DNA of 64,000 nt from Straminergon stramineum (taxonomy: Eukaryota; Streptophyta; Bryopsida; Hypnales; Calliergonaceae). The stretch's first letter is position 1, and each line of letters starts with the position of its first letter. The notes below the pieces were generated by a model that was not told the origin of the DNA, searched no databases, and saw only the letters and a program-made list of their open reading frames with translations. The DNA lies in assembly GCA_963920665.1 (NCBI GenBank), contig OY987271.1, positions 15,007,350 through 15,071,349 on the forward strand, in the 5' to 3' direction. Made by a program: the position numbers and the translations under genes. Shown here one piece after another: positions 9,547 to 23,679 of the stretch.

Positions 9547-12500
9547 CTGTATCATTGTTGTATAGGAAACCCTCACACATTAGCCTTTTCTCAAGATGAA
9601 GATACAATTTGCGTTTTGAATTAACAAAACTGCAAGACACTTACTTTTCTGCATTTTCGTCAGCAGTATTTGGGCGTGTCTTCTCCTCACGAAACTCTCG
9701 TGAGTTGTGACTTGAAATGATGTGATTGTGAGGTAGAGGATACTATCGGCGTCACTTTAAGCTTTTTTACAGGTGTACGATGTGTGAATTTTGTGAGATG
9801 AACAGAGCAATGGAGAGATCTTTGGATACATGAGTCTAAAACCGAGGTCAAGGTTGTCACTATGAATGAATTTCTTATGCAACTTCAATGTCGGAGTTTG
9901 TAGACCTGAGAGATGAGGGTCCATTGACATTTAAGGTAAGGTCGCACCAGGAATTAAGATTGGTGTTAGCGAGGATCTTAAGTAATGGATTTAGTGAACG
10001 AATTCACTTTTGTAACTTGCTAATAACTCCAACCCAGCGTATGAACAGATGAGGTGCTGTTACAGGGGCTAAGGAGCTTAGGAGATGGGTTCTGGTCTTA
10101 ATAGTTTTGCTATCCTCTTCTTTACTTGTAATTGTAAGTGCTTCAAATATCTCTTTCAATGATGCAACTCTAGTCTTTCATCATCCTGGCAATATAAGGT
10201 GGGTGCACGTAAAATGTACAGAATGCATTCATTTCAAGTGGCGATTGTGGGTGCATGTACCTTACGAAACCTTAAAAACTTCAGATTGAGATCATGTCAC
10301 ACTCTTCATGCTTATTACACAAGATATTGTTCAACTATGCCTGACAGTGCCCCAATAAGTGAGCATTGGTTCTTTTATTGAATTGACTTTGTTGGTAAAT
10401 GAAATTGCAGATTCTATTTTCTCCTATTTTTCAGAAACTTTATGAATAAATTATGATTAAGTGTTGATTATTGGTTAAACTAAAATCAAGCCTTGGCTCT
10501 TCAGTAAATGTAAAAGTCAACATACGTAGTACAGAGTCTTGAAGACTCAAAGAGGAGAATATGAGGCAGAGACAACAAAAATACATCACTTCAGCATTTC
10601 AGCCATAGGGGATTTGTTGAGAAATTGAGCTCAATTTGTACAAAAATATATAAGAATGCCAAAAAAAGGATTTTATTTCAAGAATGAAGATTTAATTCAA
10701 GATCAATTGTGGATTTTTCATCTTGATCCATCCTTGTCTCATAGCTTCACCTTACAAAGTTAGTTTTGGAATTGAACTTGTTCCTAATCAATTGTGTATC
10801 CTATAATCACACTATGAATAGGTAGGAAGAGAGATAAGTGAGAAATTTTTTTCAATCAACAATACTAACATCCAATTATACAACACTATAGTGCACCCTA
10901 TTGTGTCATTACAAGGGGCTTCTTCATTTTAAGTATCTTAACACTAATAGAATGGTTGATTGAAAGACCAATGCTTAACCTTAAAATGACAAGCAGATAC
11001 CAATGTTGAAGATTAATTGCTACAACCATGAAATTTGAAAGAAATAAAGATTACCAAGTGATTGAACTTCAATATGAGAAACAAAGTTTAGCTAGATTCC
11101 ATGGACTCTTTCATAGGGGTGGGATTGTGATCCAAAAATGGTTGTTGAATTATTCTATATTTGTTTTTGAAAAAAAGACCTATATTTCCTTCATAAAACA
11201 CAAAAGAAATACAAGGTTTTTGCAAAAAAAGAGGGAGTGGCAATGTTTGACACATTCACATTCTAGTGCATTCGTCTTGTATTAATAGCTATTCTCAAAG
11301 AGCAATCCAATGTTCAAGGAGAAGTGCCAATTAGTTCTTTGTCATTGTTAGCTAATGGAATTGAGTAAAAAACTAATTGTAATTTGAAAACATGGAAAAA
11401 AAACTAGTACAAAAAATCTATAAATTTTCTATTTAGAGTAAAAAATGAAGAAAAAAATAGACTTGGCACTTGAGAAAATATTTCAATATGGGAATCAAAG
11501 GAAAATAGCCAGTAAAACTCAAAAAATATCTTCAATGTTGGAGAAATCTATCGTTTTTTTGAATCTTTGGTTAATCTTTGGCAACTTTAAGTAGAATTGT
11601 CTTGACTAAACTCAATGCATGCCCTCAACTACTTTGCTTCAACCCTTTGGGGCATGTGGGTAACTTTGATATCAAATTATCTCCACTTCTTGCCTAGAAT
11701 AGTGATGCTTTGGAGAATAATAAAAAAAATTAGATTCTCTTTCATTAGTAATTTATGCAACAACAAATGACCTATGGTGAAAATTGAAGTAGATCATGTT
11801 TGGCTCAATATGTCAAATACAAGCTAAATGTAGTTGTCTACAACATTTAGAAGGTTACAAAAATATTACTTTAAACTCAATCAATCAAATTACTTTCTAA
11901 ACTTTGGCCTCTAATAGATTTATGCCTTTGAGGTTCAAACCACTTACCAAGTACACCTAAATATCTAAGGTGTGTACTCCCGAACCGCCACTTCATATAA
12001 TTCAAGTCCATTAGCAATTCAACAAGCCTAAGAAAATCATTCAATCTTGGTTACTTGGAATTGGTATAAATGCTAATTTGAATCACACATGTACATGCAA
12101 GTTAAAAGTAGAAGGATACTTTTGTACTCAAAGAGTGTGAGTTGCCCCCCCCCCTCCCCCCCTAATGCATGAGCTTTATGTATAATTCTATGAAGTATAT
12201 AACACCTTCTATTGCCACTTGTATATCAATTATTTAACGCTATTTCTTTTGAGGAGGTAAAGTATGTAGGATTACATGAAGATTCATCAAATTTATACTT
12301 TATAAATGGTTTAAAAATGTGACAATCTTAACTGAGTTGTACACCTTGGTCTTAAGACCATCCATTGGCCCAACTTGTATGGTCATTCGGTTGGTCTAAG
12401 TGAGCACTATTTCTACCAGTGTCACAACTATTTCCATCCTTCAATTGAGATTATCTTCATCGTTTATCACCCAAATCTTTGATTGAATTTTTTAAGGCTC

Positions 12501-12829
12501 AATAATATAAAAGTTGCCCCAATTTTGTAGTTAAGTAGGGACCCCTTTTTCCCAAGGGCCAACCACAATGGCCGCAAGCCTAGTCACAAGTAGAAAAGAT
12601 TACCCCCACTCAAATTAGCCTCAGGTTAAAAAACTTCATTACCCCCCACCCCCCTCAAATTGTAAAACAATCCCAAGCAACAGACCCAAAATCCTACGTG
12701 GCAATCAGGGACCGCCAGTCATGGGCAGACACACCGAACAACATCAACAAACAACGCCAATTGGCCACCGCCACGCCACCCCCGAATATTCTGACGTAGC
12801 CCTAATCGCCGGCCAAAACCCCTACTAAG
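9547..12829. other. Intergenic spacer
   Basis: AT-rich spacer between NRPD2 and the acyltransferase gene. The first few hundred bases are probably NRPD2 3'UTR. No frame longer than 85 codons occurs and none resembles a known family. A C-run lies near 12145. From about 12650 the sequence becomes GC-richer and leads into the next promoter. Confidence 0.65.
12145..12162 (+). repeat. Poly-C tract
   Basis: Seventeen C residues broken by a single T. This is a simple-sequence tract with no assigned role, and it may be prone to assembly error. Confidence 0.95.
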
Positions 12830-13838
12830 GCCGATCTTTCAAAATTTCTGCTGGAGTCTCTCTGTTTACTTCCACTCCCTTCCTCCCCAGCTCTTTCCCT
12901 GGAAGTCTCTTCACTCCCAGATCCCTGATCGAACTTGCCGACTACATCTCCTTGTTGCCGCGATGAGTCCTCACCCTGGGTCGCCGGACTTGTTTGGTAA
13001 TTCCACTAAACTAAATTGAAAACTATAAACCGAAGCTCTTATTTGAAGTCAGAACCGTTACATTTGAGCTCCGAAACCGCTACCTACTGCTGCACGTTTG
13101 ATGACGCTCTCGGTTTTGACGTTAAGCGGATTTTGTTGACGGTGTTAGTACGAGTGGTGAGAGTACGACGAGGAGTAGCATCCTGAAGTAGTGAAATGGC
13201 ATTGGGTGTTGATTAGTGTGCCACTGTTGTCGATTTTGGAGTTGGGTCTTGTGCATTATTATAAGTCTTTGGTATTGAGACTGGAAACTGGTGTTTAATT
13301 ATATGCTTTAGTGACCCGATTTTTGATGATTATTAGTTAAGTGGAGGTTTGATTTTCGGTTCTAGGTCTTGTGCAAGGTTGGGGTGGTTTTGTAGTAGTT
13401 GAAGGAAATTTTTAGGTGGTTGTTGCTTTGAAGAGGGTGTTATTGGTGTGCGAGTGATCAGAGTACGATTGAGGAGTAACTTCGTGTTGGAATGGAAATT
13501 AGTGAGATGACATTGGGTGTTAATTAGAGTGGCGTTGTTAGTAGTTCAGCTTTGCGCATGGATTTTTGGCATGGAGATTGGAATCTGATTGTGGAGTGAT
13601 CCGAGTTTTTGATGGTTCTGTGGTTGCAGTTATTTACAGGCAGAGGTTCTTAGGGGAGTTTTGATTTTCGGTTCAAGACCTTATTCGAGTTTGCGGGTCC
13701 GAAAGGATTTGTAGTAATGGAAGGAAATTCTAGGCGGTAGTTGCGCCGAGAGGAGATTTGTCGGTTGTGCGAGAAGTGGTCGAAATCGTTTTTGTCGTTT
13801 TCCCTGCAAAGTTCAATCGGCCCGGTGAAGTTTAGGGC
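12830..13838 (+). promoter_or_regulatory. Probable promoter and 5' leader of the tafazzin-like gene
   Basis: CT-rich leader-like sequence at 12840-12960 contains an ATG in good context at 12963 (GCCGCGATGAG). Its short frame (MSPHPGSPDLF) meets a possible donor, GTAATT, at 12999. It may be a 5' leader exon with an upstream ORF or an alternative first exon. I found no acceptor that joins it in frame to the main coding region. Confidence 0.4.
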
Positions 13839-16800
13839 ATGGAGTCCAAGCAAGAGCTGGCGGAGGCCCCGTCCCGGTGGCCATCGTCGCAGTGGGGGCA
13901 GAACATGCGTGCTATGCAGTTGCGTATCAAGAACCGGTTTCGAGTCGCCATGAGATTGAAACCAAAATCAAGAAGACCAGGAATGGTGTCGGGAAGCCCC
14001 GCATTTCGAGCAACTGCTACAGGGTTTGTGGTCGCGCGCGTTTTCCAAGGCAATGTCATTTTCGCGAGGATGGCTCGCAACTTGGCGAAGCAAGAGTGGC
14101 AGAGACGGGTGGGATGGGTGTCGTCTCTTCGGCCCGCTCCAATAATGCCGTCTTCAATCTCTTCGAGAATTTGGTCGTTACTGGGATACTCTGCAGCCGG
14201 GGGTGCGTTTGTGGCTGCGGAGCAACAGCAACAGCTGCCTGCACAGGCCGAGGCACTTGCTTTGGCGCCCCCTGTGGGATCAGCGTACGGGTCTGGGTCT
14301 GACGATGTCGTGGCTACTAAGAAGAAGGCGAAGAAAGCGAAGAATACGTATTATGAAGGTAAATAATTCCTAAATGACCAAGAGGTGAAATTGGACCTAT
14401 GGTTAATGTTTATTTTATTTTCCTTCTTTTTTCTATTGGACCAATACATGCAATGTTCTTTAGTAATACTGGTGATATAAAATTTGGTTCTGTCTGATTT
14501 TTATTTTTCCCGCAACATGATCGTGAAATCTAGGTCCCTTAGGGGTATACAGCGCATTATTCTGGAGGACAGGATATTCCTCTAAATTGTATCAGCGTCT
14601 GATGGTGAAGATCACTTAGTATTATGTCAGATGGATATTGAATTTCATTATTGTCTCCGTCATTGAATTGGAATGTCTTTTTGATACCGACTGGCTTGTT
14701 GTTTACGTTTTGATATTTCTTGTTTTTTCGTCGAGGACTCCACATCCTTGTTTTTGTGTCGTTGAGCTTGTTAGATGACAAACATCAGAATATGGTACAT
14801 GTCATAGTGATCTCATGGTGGACATGGCAATAATGCGACAAGTGCACCTGTTGGTCTGTTACAGAACTAGCTATTGCACAGGCAAACGACGAGTCATTAT
14901 CATCTCAACTGGCCCAGGCAGTGGTGTTGCCAACGGTGGCAGGTGCTTGCCATGTCTTCATGCACGGCCTGAATGTTACTGAGGTACGTATCAAATATTT
15001 TACTTTTCTTAAGGCATGGGCTTAGTTCTCTTTTCGTTCTGACGGCTAGTGCTGAATGCTCAATCCTGAATCAAAGTATTTTAAAATTCTAAAAGCCCAG
15101 TTTACTTTTCAGTAGTTTATGACTTACGGTGTTCCCTTCGCTGTTTAATCTGCAGGTGTACGGGGCTGAGAAATTGCATGAGGCCATTAAAAACAGGCCT
15201 GAGGGGCAATCGCTCATTACGGTATGGCTTTTGAGTGTCTTGGTTAGGCGTGTGTCAGTCTGTGTTGGAAATAGATATTCTACAGTTTACCTTCCTTGTT
15301 ACCCTATAGTCATATCCCTTGTGTTCTAGACTGGGTTCCTTTAAGGCTGACTTTGTTTGTTTGTCAAGGCATGGTCTCCTATGGTGAGTTTCTTCATCTC
15401 ATATGGCAATATTATATGTGTCGTCAGGTTTGCAATCATGTGGCATCTATGGACGATCCTCTTGTGATGGCTGCTCTACTTCCACCCGGCTTTCTTCTCC
15501 ATCCAAAAAGTTTGCGATGGACGCTTTGTGCTACTGACCGCTGTTTTACCAATGCTGCGTTTTCAACCTTCTTCCGCAGCGTTAAAGTGTTACCCTTGAA
15601 GCGTGGAGCTGGTCTTCAGCAAGAGGTATAATCACATTTCTTTTGTATGATTGCTTTCTTTCGAGTATTGTCTTTCCTATCGTGACAGAATGCTCTATGC
15701 ATTTACACGCAATCTAGGCATTTAATTGGATTAACAGTGAAGTAGGTGTTGCAGAACAGTAAAGTACGACTTGTTGTATTCTGTGACTATCTCCTTCTAT
15801 CTGTGAGAATGGAGCCAACAGTTGCTATGCTGAATGCAGGGTATTGATATTGCGCTGTCTAAGCTCAGGCGTGGCGATTGGGTTCATATTTTTCCAGAAG
15901 GTAGCCGTTCTCGGGATGGTGGTAAAACCATCGGGACAGTGAGGCGGGGCATTGGCAGGTAATTTCTTTGCTGCGTTTGTGTTGGTTTGTGTTATGATCT
16001 CATTCTCAGTAGAGGAAATCTCTATTTTTAACTTCACGATGCAAATGGTAATTACTGTGACCACGGTGCTAAATGGTTGGTTCATTTTTTTTCTCCTTTG
16101 TGTCACAGGCTAATCTCAGATGTTGAGGAGACTCCTCTAGTGGTACCTTTCGTGCACACGGGCATGCAAGATCTGATGCCTATTGGCAGCAAGTTTCCTC
16201 TCGTTTCCAAGAAGGTTAGTTTACTGACCAGTTTTACCTCCACCTCCAGTTGTTGTGGCTGCATTCACCTATTACTTAAAACTTTGGATGGGATGTTTGA
16301 TCACTTGAGTTTCGCATTTTTTAATGACATTGCTGTCGTTGTTGTGGTATTGTAATTACGTTGTTCAATACTATCCCAATACGCATACTAAGTTTGAAGA
16401 TCTTCAGTTCTTAAATTCCTCTATCGTTTGGGTGATGGTAGCATGCAAATATTTGCGATTTACCCTTGAAATGCACAATTGTTGCTAATAATGAAATTTT
16501 CCCAGGTATCTGTCTTGGTTGGGGATCCTATTGAGCTGGATGACCTAGTCAAAGAGAATACCTTGAACTTTGCTTCAAAGGCAGAACTGTATGATGCAAT
16601 AGCTGTACGAGTTGGACAGCGCATGCAAATGATGAAAGAGGAGTTGGACCAACTAATTGCTGTTCGAGAACTTCAATTGGCTGCTGAAGAAGCACGACGG
16701 CATCCTGCGATTGAGAAAGCCCAAAAACTCTTGCAATACATTGACTGGGAAGCCCAAGGGCAGTTGCCCGAGTGTGATTCCATTGTGAAAGAGCACTTTT

Positions 16801-17312
16801 TAGATCTCAGTTTGATAAGAGAGAGTGATGCGTATGCTCAGGTTTTTGGAGCTCGGGAACAGCTATCCAGAGGTAAACTTTAGTTGTAGTCGACTAATTA
16901 TCATTCGTGATTCTTGGTCTATGTTGTATTCTTGACTACTTGATATGTGCCTGTTTAAGTTCCGTTGTACTTTTCTGTAGTTTATTGTTTTTGATTGTTT
17001 ATCTGTTTCTTTGCTTGGTTTGCTTGCACAGAGGAGCTTTCAAACAAGAGAGAAGAGCCGACTGTTCCAGGGCAGAAAATTTCTGAGTTCGAGATGGAGG
17101 AGTTCTTTGAATTGGAGGATGAATGGGATCCTTTATCGAGACCATCTATTTTATCAAGGGTTCGAGGCTTTGTTGATACTCCCACGTTTTTGGGCCTAGG
17201 ATTTGCTGCCCGTGGTCTTCTGAGTAGCAGGAAAGACTATGAAGGATCCGAGTTGAATGGCTGGCGGTATTGGGGACGGTTGTCAACAAAGCCCTTGAAC
17301 CAAGAGGGTTGA
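13839..17312 (+). CDS. Tafazzin-like phospholipid/glycerol acyltransferase
   Basis: A membrane-associated lysophospholipid acyltransferase of the PlsC/tafazzin family. Relatives remodel cardiolipin or phosphatidylethanolamine in mitochondria or other membranes. Coding exons are 13839-14358, 14865-14983, 15156-15221, 15428-15625, 15840-15958, 16109-16214, 16506-16872 and 17032-17312, giving about 591 residues. The catalytic NHx4D box is NHVASMD (238-244). The glycerol-phosphate box is FPEGSRSRDGG (319-329), followed by LVVPFVHTGM and VLVGDPIEL. The closest remembered relatives are the Arabidopsis At3g05510-type proteins, which share the CHVFM..N, VYGAEKLHEA and GFAARGLL segments, rather than the shorter At1g78690 NAPE synthase. 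The first 170 residues are basic, glutamine- and lysine-rich and poorly conserved, possibly a targeting region. The start at 13839 is the first ATG of the long open exon. The substrate is inferred only. Confidence 0.92.
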
Positions 17313-19513
17313 AATGCACTGTGGCAACGACACGATTCTTCCTTGCCTATGAACAGGAAATATAACCCCTAGGGGATGGCAAAGCAACTCCAGAATCCAA
17401 GCCTCCTGTTGATGTCGTCTTGTGGTCTGTAGAGAGATTTTGGGACTTCTGCACTGGAGTATTATGGAACAGTATGTGCGTATCGACGAGCTTCGTAGTG
17501 TAGAACGAACTGAAGGTGTCTGTATATTTGAGAGTGATTTTCATCACTATACTCTCTCTGGCAGGGCGAATTTTCATCTGCAGGGAAGTTTTGAAGAAAT
17601 TCAGTTGACATTTCCAGTGCTGCATTGATCAGGATATCCGTTTCACCAGCTTCAACCCTGACAACTCTAGAACTTCAACCTGGATGTTTCTGGCATTCCC
17701 AGTGAAACAAGTCGGTGTACATTTTTTGAAGTTTAGGTACCCAAGATTGAAGCTCTAGTCTTGTACAGTAGAAGACTTATTTTGAGAGTGGATTTTCTTG
17801 AGTAAGGCAGGTTACCTTGGGACTTGAAATGAAAGCGTAGGGTGTGTGTAAGCCAGGGTTATTTCATTCTAGCTCATAGGTTGTCAGAGGATGTATTGGT
17901 ATGCTGATTAGAAAATACAGTACTGACTTCCGGTGCTCCTTGTAAATAAGCTTAGTAGGAGATGATTGGTCAAATGGCGAGGCACGAGACTTCGTTCTTC
18001 TGTGGTATTGGGTAAAGCTTTTACATGATTTCGAACGATCTGGTAGTCCTGTTTTGAGATTTACCATGGAGTAATGCATTTGATTTTCAGCTCTGGATTG
18101 GTAACAATGTCTATTAGAATCCCTTCGGCCTAGCGCTTTCAATGTTTTATTAGTACGTAGTGGCACTGACTCAATTAGTCGAAGGGCCAATATGGAAACA
18201 ATTGATAAGTGTTGAGCAACTTTTGTGATGATCCTGAGTGGCTCTCACAAGTTTTCATACTTCAAAAATTGCCATAACTAATTGAGAAATTAGTTTTTTC
18301 CTACAAATTTTGGACATGTGAAAGTAGAGTATGAGTAACACACTTGTATAAAATGATTGTTTTATAATTTAATCAAACTTGTTACTGAAATAAAACTTTT
18401 AATACATGGAAAATTTATTCAAAGATTTTTTGGTGAGTGGAATGTGAAGATATTTGGGAATTTTTGGCAAGAACTTCATGAATTTCAAAATTTTATTGAG
18501 TATAATACTAACCTTGGAACGTCCAAACTCATCTCTAAAATTGACAATATGAGGAAAATCATTATAAAGTGCTATTTAGAAGCATCCTTTGAAATTGACA
18601 TACATACAAAAGTTGTAGAGTGTGATTTTTAGTTTCCATCCGTATAGTTAAATTCACCAATGCTATCATTAATAGTTTTTATAAATTTCAAAAGGAAAAT
18701 TTCAAAATTCCTTCTTAATTTGATTACAAGCAAAATATTATTCTAGAATCATTTTTGAGTAAAATTTGTTGGAATGGATTTGAAAGGAGTTTCTCTTCAC
18801 ATGGCGATTTTTTGAAATTTTTGTGCTCTTAAAATCTATGACCTCACTTTGGCAAATCCCGTTTTGAACTAAAGTCAATGCAATTTGACCACTTGACATA
18901 CTTGCACATTTGTAATTTTAGAAAAATATATATATACTCCAATAACATCAAATCTAATCTTTGGATAGGACAACAACTTAATAAAGTATCTCCACAAATT
19001 AGGATGACTTTCATCCAAACAATAATGAAAAGATACAATAGTTTCAATGTATTCATTGTTTAGTTCATCGTCCACTTTTTGAACATTGAAGTGCTCCAAG
19101 GTTAATGACTAAAGTATGACTCCAAATTTTTACATTCTCTATGATTCACTCCAAAAATCTCCAAAAAATCTTGAAAATAAAATATAAACATTTCATACAC
19201 TTTTCAAATTTTCTTCAGTTTTTGGAGATTTTCAAAGTGAATTATAAAAGGTGTAAAAATTTGGAGTCATACATTAGACAATAATATTTCACACAATAAA
19301 ATTTCAAAATTTTCTGAAATTCATAACAATTTTTTTTTTTAAAATTTATTATTCTAGTTACTAAAATATCTTGAAATTTTTTAATTGTATTAAGATCTTT
19401 TTTCACTAATAAGTTTCATTAAATTATTAGAAAAGAAAAAATATATTTGAAAAGGTTTAAAATTTTATTTTATCCAATTATGTTACTTATACCATAACAT
19501 ATCCAAATTTTGT

Positions 19514-20456
19514 TTAACCCCTAAATGCCTAAACTGTGTTTTTTGGCAAAATAGTGATTTAGGGCAACTCACTGCAAATAGAGTTTTTATTCTTTTTCTT
19601 TTGAATTTTCACACAACATGTGCCTAAGGATTAGCTTTAAGGACCAACAATTTTCATAACTTTTGATTACATTGTTCAAAAGTTATTGTATGATATGTCA
19701 TTTTCATTTCTTGGTGGGTAGCCTAGGCATCCTTCTCAAAAGAATTTTAAATCATTTTTTTAAGAAATAAAAATTTGAAATTGTTTTTCTAGATTTGTAT
19801 ATATATGGAAAGCTTTGAATCATTCCATTTTGATTCATGAGATGAAAGTTATGAGGAGTTTTATTTTGTGGGCAATTATATATTCTCTACTCTATAATAA
19901 ACTTTGAAGTCCTTTATTTAACTCAATTTTCAATATCTTTGGAAAAAAATAAAATCATAGGATGTAGATTGATAATTACAACATTACCACTATTGGGATT
20001 GTCATTTTTCAATTCCATAATTACATTCTTAACAATTTATTAATTTAAATCATTATCTACTTCTTCCTACTTACTATTTTTTTCCTATATGTTGTACAAT
20101 TCCAAATAATCTGAATTTTTTCAAGCATGTAGAAAACTTGCTTTGAAAATTGCATCCAAAGAAGCACCACCATTTGGGAATTTTTTTTCATACAATTGTA
20201 ACCTTGTGAAGTGCAGCTACCCATTTTATTGCAGGGCCAAAAAAAGGATTTTTGTCCATTCAAATGCTAATATCTTGCAATCTACACAATGGAAATTTCT
20301 GAATTTTTTTTCACATCTTCTCAAACCAATGTACTACAAGATCTTGTGGGTACATGTGTTGAAAAATGTTTTTTTTTTAAATTTGGTACTTGTACTAGAA
20401 ATGGCAGTTTGGGAACGTTTTTGGTGAAAACATAGTCAAATTCATTTAGGGATTAA
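19514..20456. mobile_element. TTAA-flanked piggyBac-like MITE, family A copy 1
   Basis: A 943-bp element. The left end is TTAA-CCCCTAAATGCC; the right end is TTCATTTAGGGA-TTAA. It is collinear with the element at 46846-47799: both contain GTGTTTTTTGGCA, ATTTTCATAACTTTTGA, AAAAGCTTTGAATCATTCCA and TTTTTTCCTATATGTTGTAC in the same order. It has no transposase-like frame. Confidence 0.85.
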
Positions 20457-23400
20457 GATTTCTAATTCCTCAATAGCTATGTCAATTTTTGTGGTGTATG
20501 AAACATTTTGAAGCCACTATAGTTGAACAAAAATCTTTTTTTTGGAGGATGCAAGTGAAATGATAAATTCATTGCAAAAAAGAAAGAACAACCAAGCCCA
20601 AGCCAAGAATATTTTACCCAAAGGCCAAGGGAACTTTAGATTGTATGCAATACAATCAAGACTAGGAAGAAGAAACTTCCACCGAAATATAAGATTATAC
20701 AATAAAAAAATAAGACAAATAATCTCAATTTCATAATTCTTACAAGTAAGGCTCAACATTTTGTATAAAATTTTAATCATTTTGAGAACTTCAAAGCAAA
20801 TTGAAATTCTTGTGAGCTTTTGAAGTTTTGGGTTAAAATAAAATTCATATTAATTACAAATAAGCTAAAAAAATTTCAAATAATAGAGTTATTCTAAAAG
20901 TCATGAAATTCCACCTTCTATTTGCTCCATAGTTTGCTTCCTATTCTTGATTGCATTTGAATTTGTATTCAACTTGTAGTTTTTTTAGAATGACAAGGAA
21001 GCACAATTGCATACCAATTAAACTTCTTCAATTGAAGTTCAGGTCCCACACTTGCAACTTTATGCTATAGTAAGTAGATCCAAAATATTTTATCATCATC
21101 AAGTGGTACAAAAAGCTTCTTGATTCCCTCTTTATGCAAATGTGAGACCTAAACCTCAATTTAGGAGAGGACAATAAGTTGAGATGAGATTGGCAGTAAT
21201 CATGCCTTATTGTCATTCCCCCCAATTTAAATTGAATAAGAAGTGAACTAGGAACCAAATGCAGAGTGACATTTCATAGCTTTCAAGGTAGCTCTATTAA
21301 ATAAGGTGTGGATTTTTGTAAAAGGCATCAAGATGACAAACATGATAACTTTTCATTTTTAAAATTGAAATGCAATAGGATAACCTAATACTTTGTGCAA
21401 TATTAAGAAGATGGTCTAAAACTTGTTTCAAACATTGAAACTCCTTATTATGGCATTCTAGAACTCAAGGTGATTATACAAACAAGTAGTGATTTTGAAT
21501 TGGGAATGTATTTGGGGGTTTGCTTAGGGAATAAAGTATGTGATATTAGAGAATGTGATGTAAAAGAGGAATCACAATTGTTGAAAATCAATCCACAACT
21601 ATAATCATTCTTTTTTGGGCTAAGTATTTCAACAAATATTTGGGTTTATGTATAAATCACCTTGAAATTTTAGAGAATAGAATGCAATTATCAAATTATT
21701 TTTTGTAACAAATTTATTGGAATTTGGTAACAAATTGCCAAAAATATGGATTTTTTGCTACCCAAATATCTAATATGTATTGAAGAGAACATTTTGGAGG
21801 GGAGATGGATCCCTAGATGATCCCACCTAGAATCTTCCTCCAAAGATTTTTAAAAAATAGATTAATTTATTTTAAAAAATTAATTTAAAAAATGAAGGGT
21901 CAAAGTTGGCCTTGAATTCAACCAAAATGGACAAGTCTATTGATGTCACTTTTGATTGCTTCTATTCATTTTGTGGTAACATGTAGAGAAGGTAAATCTC
22001 TAGTGCTTTCTACTCCATCTTTCTCTATACATGACTTGGGAGGTGGATCAATCTTACCCCTTGAAGAACTTTTCCAAACCTTGAGCATTGTTTCTTGGGA
22101 ATCTTTGGAATTCTTGACTACTTGATAAATTAAACTATTGTTGGTGGACTTGTTTACTTTCTTCTCTGTGTGGGGAATCCAATGCTCATGGTCACTTAAA
22201 AAATTGAAAATATAAGAGTAGCTAGGTTGATTGGAAGAAATTGGCATTGATTTTTTGGCATACTTTGTCTTGTGTCCTTTTTTTACACATCTCCAAAGTC
22301 ATTTGCTATAAGGTTTTGTTGAGAGAGTAATATACAACACATTTGTAGGACCTTTCTTTGAGGTTTTATCTATCGTTAGAAACTTGCTTTTAAAGAGATC
22401 AACAAGGAAATTTGAAAATCTTTATTGTTCACATACCCTATTCCATTTGTCACTCTATTTGCATCTCATAACCAAATGATTTCTTTTTGTTGTACCCCCC
22501 AAAGCGTCACTACACTTGCTTCAAAATGACTGGTATTATTTTATAGGCCACCTATTGGTATATACATTGTCTTTTAACCCTAGAATGATGGCCTCATCAT
22601 CGTGGGAATTGTTTGTTTTGGTACATGTAAATCATTTGCTCAAATAAAATCCAAAAACGTTGATTGGAAGTCAAACTATTGTGCAAGACTTCTCCTTTTT
22701 GCTCAAAATTCCAAGGATTAACACATGCATTTTTGTCTTATATAGAAGGATTTTTTGTCATCTATTGGATTACTCTAGCTAGTCCTGACCATACTAACAA
22801 AGTTAATGAGGGTTGAAGTTTCTTCATGCAATTTTTTTAACAACTAGAATATTGAGTCCCTACTAGATATGAAATCCTAAATAGGCAAGAGGTTTTAGGT
22901 ATTTGAAAAAAGTGTAGGTAAGAGGGAAAATGAGATTGAATAATTTGTGTGTATGTTTATCATTGTAAAAATCATCATTTCATTCAAATGTTGGTGAATG
23001 TAAAGATGGTTAAATTCATATTTTGATGTCAATGTAGCCTTGTCAAAATGAAGTAAGATTGTGGCAAAAGTTCTCCTAAAGAAATTGGTTGGCATTGCCA
23101 ATCTATTTTCAAGCATTACTTTTGTAGTATTGATATGATACTTAAAGAAAATGTAGATACCCTATTATTTATTACTAATGATCAAAATTGAAAAATTGAA
23201 AACTATGATTGTATGGAAATACATTATATCATTAGGGCATCATTTATCCTAGTAGATACATGGGGAATTTTGAAAATTTGTATTGAATTATTTTATACTC
23301 TATATGATAAAAAAATTTAATAATATTGTTAACAACATCAAAATTCTTTAGATTTTATAGTGGCCTATAAATGCTCTAAAGTCCATAATAGGAATGAGGG

Positions 23401-23507
23401 ATAGAGTGCCTCAAGGTGATGTTTTTTCATAATAATCTTTTCCTTTGTCCTAAATTTTGATTGGTGAAGAAGTAGAACACAAGCTTCCTTTCTAATCACA
23501 TAAGATA

Positions 23508-23679
23508 CACTAGTAGAGAACTATGTTGCATTGAACAAAAGCTAGGTGACATTTTTGTTCATTGCAACACAATTTTCAAAAAATTGCATTGTCGTGAACG
23601 CAGTTTTCAGAAAATTGTGTTGCTATGAACAAAAATGTCACCTAGCTTTTGTTAAATGCAACACAGTTCTCTACTAGTG
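23508..23679. mobile_element. Fold-back CACTA-like MITE (near-perfect hairpin)
   Basis: A 172-bp element made of two inverted arms of about 70 bp that differ at only three positions, around a loop of about 32 bp. Both ends begin CACTAGTAGAGAACT, the CACTA-type terminus. The flanks are ATA and ATG, so a 3-bp target duplication may have one change. A transcript would fold into a long stem suited to Dicer-type processing. Confidence 0.85.

Noticed and set aside
22574..22815. TTAACCCTAGAATGATGG as the left end of another TTAA element
   Set aside because: No convincing matching right end; the best candidate, GAGGG-TTGA at about 22806, is too weak to call.
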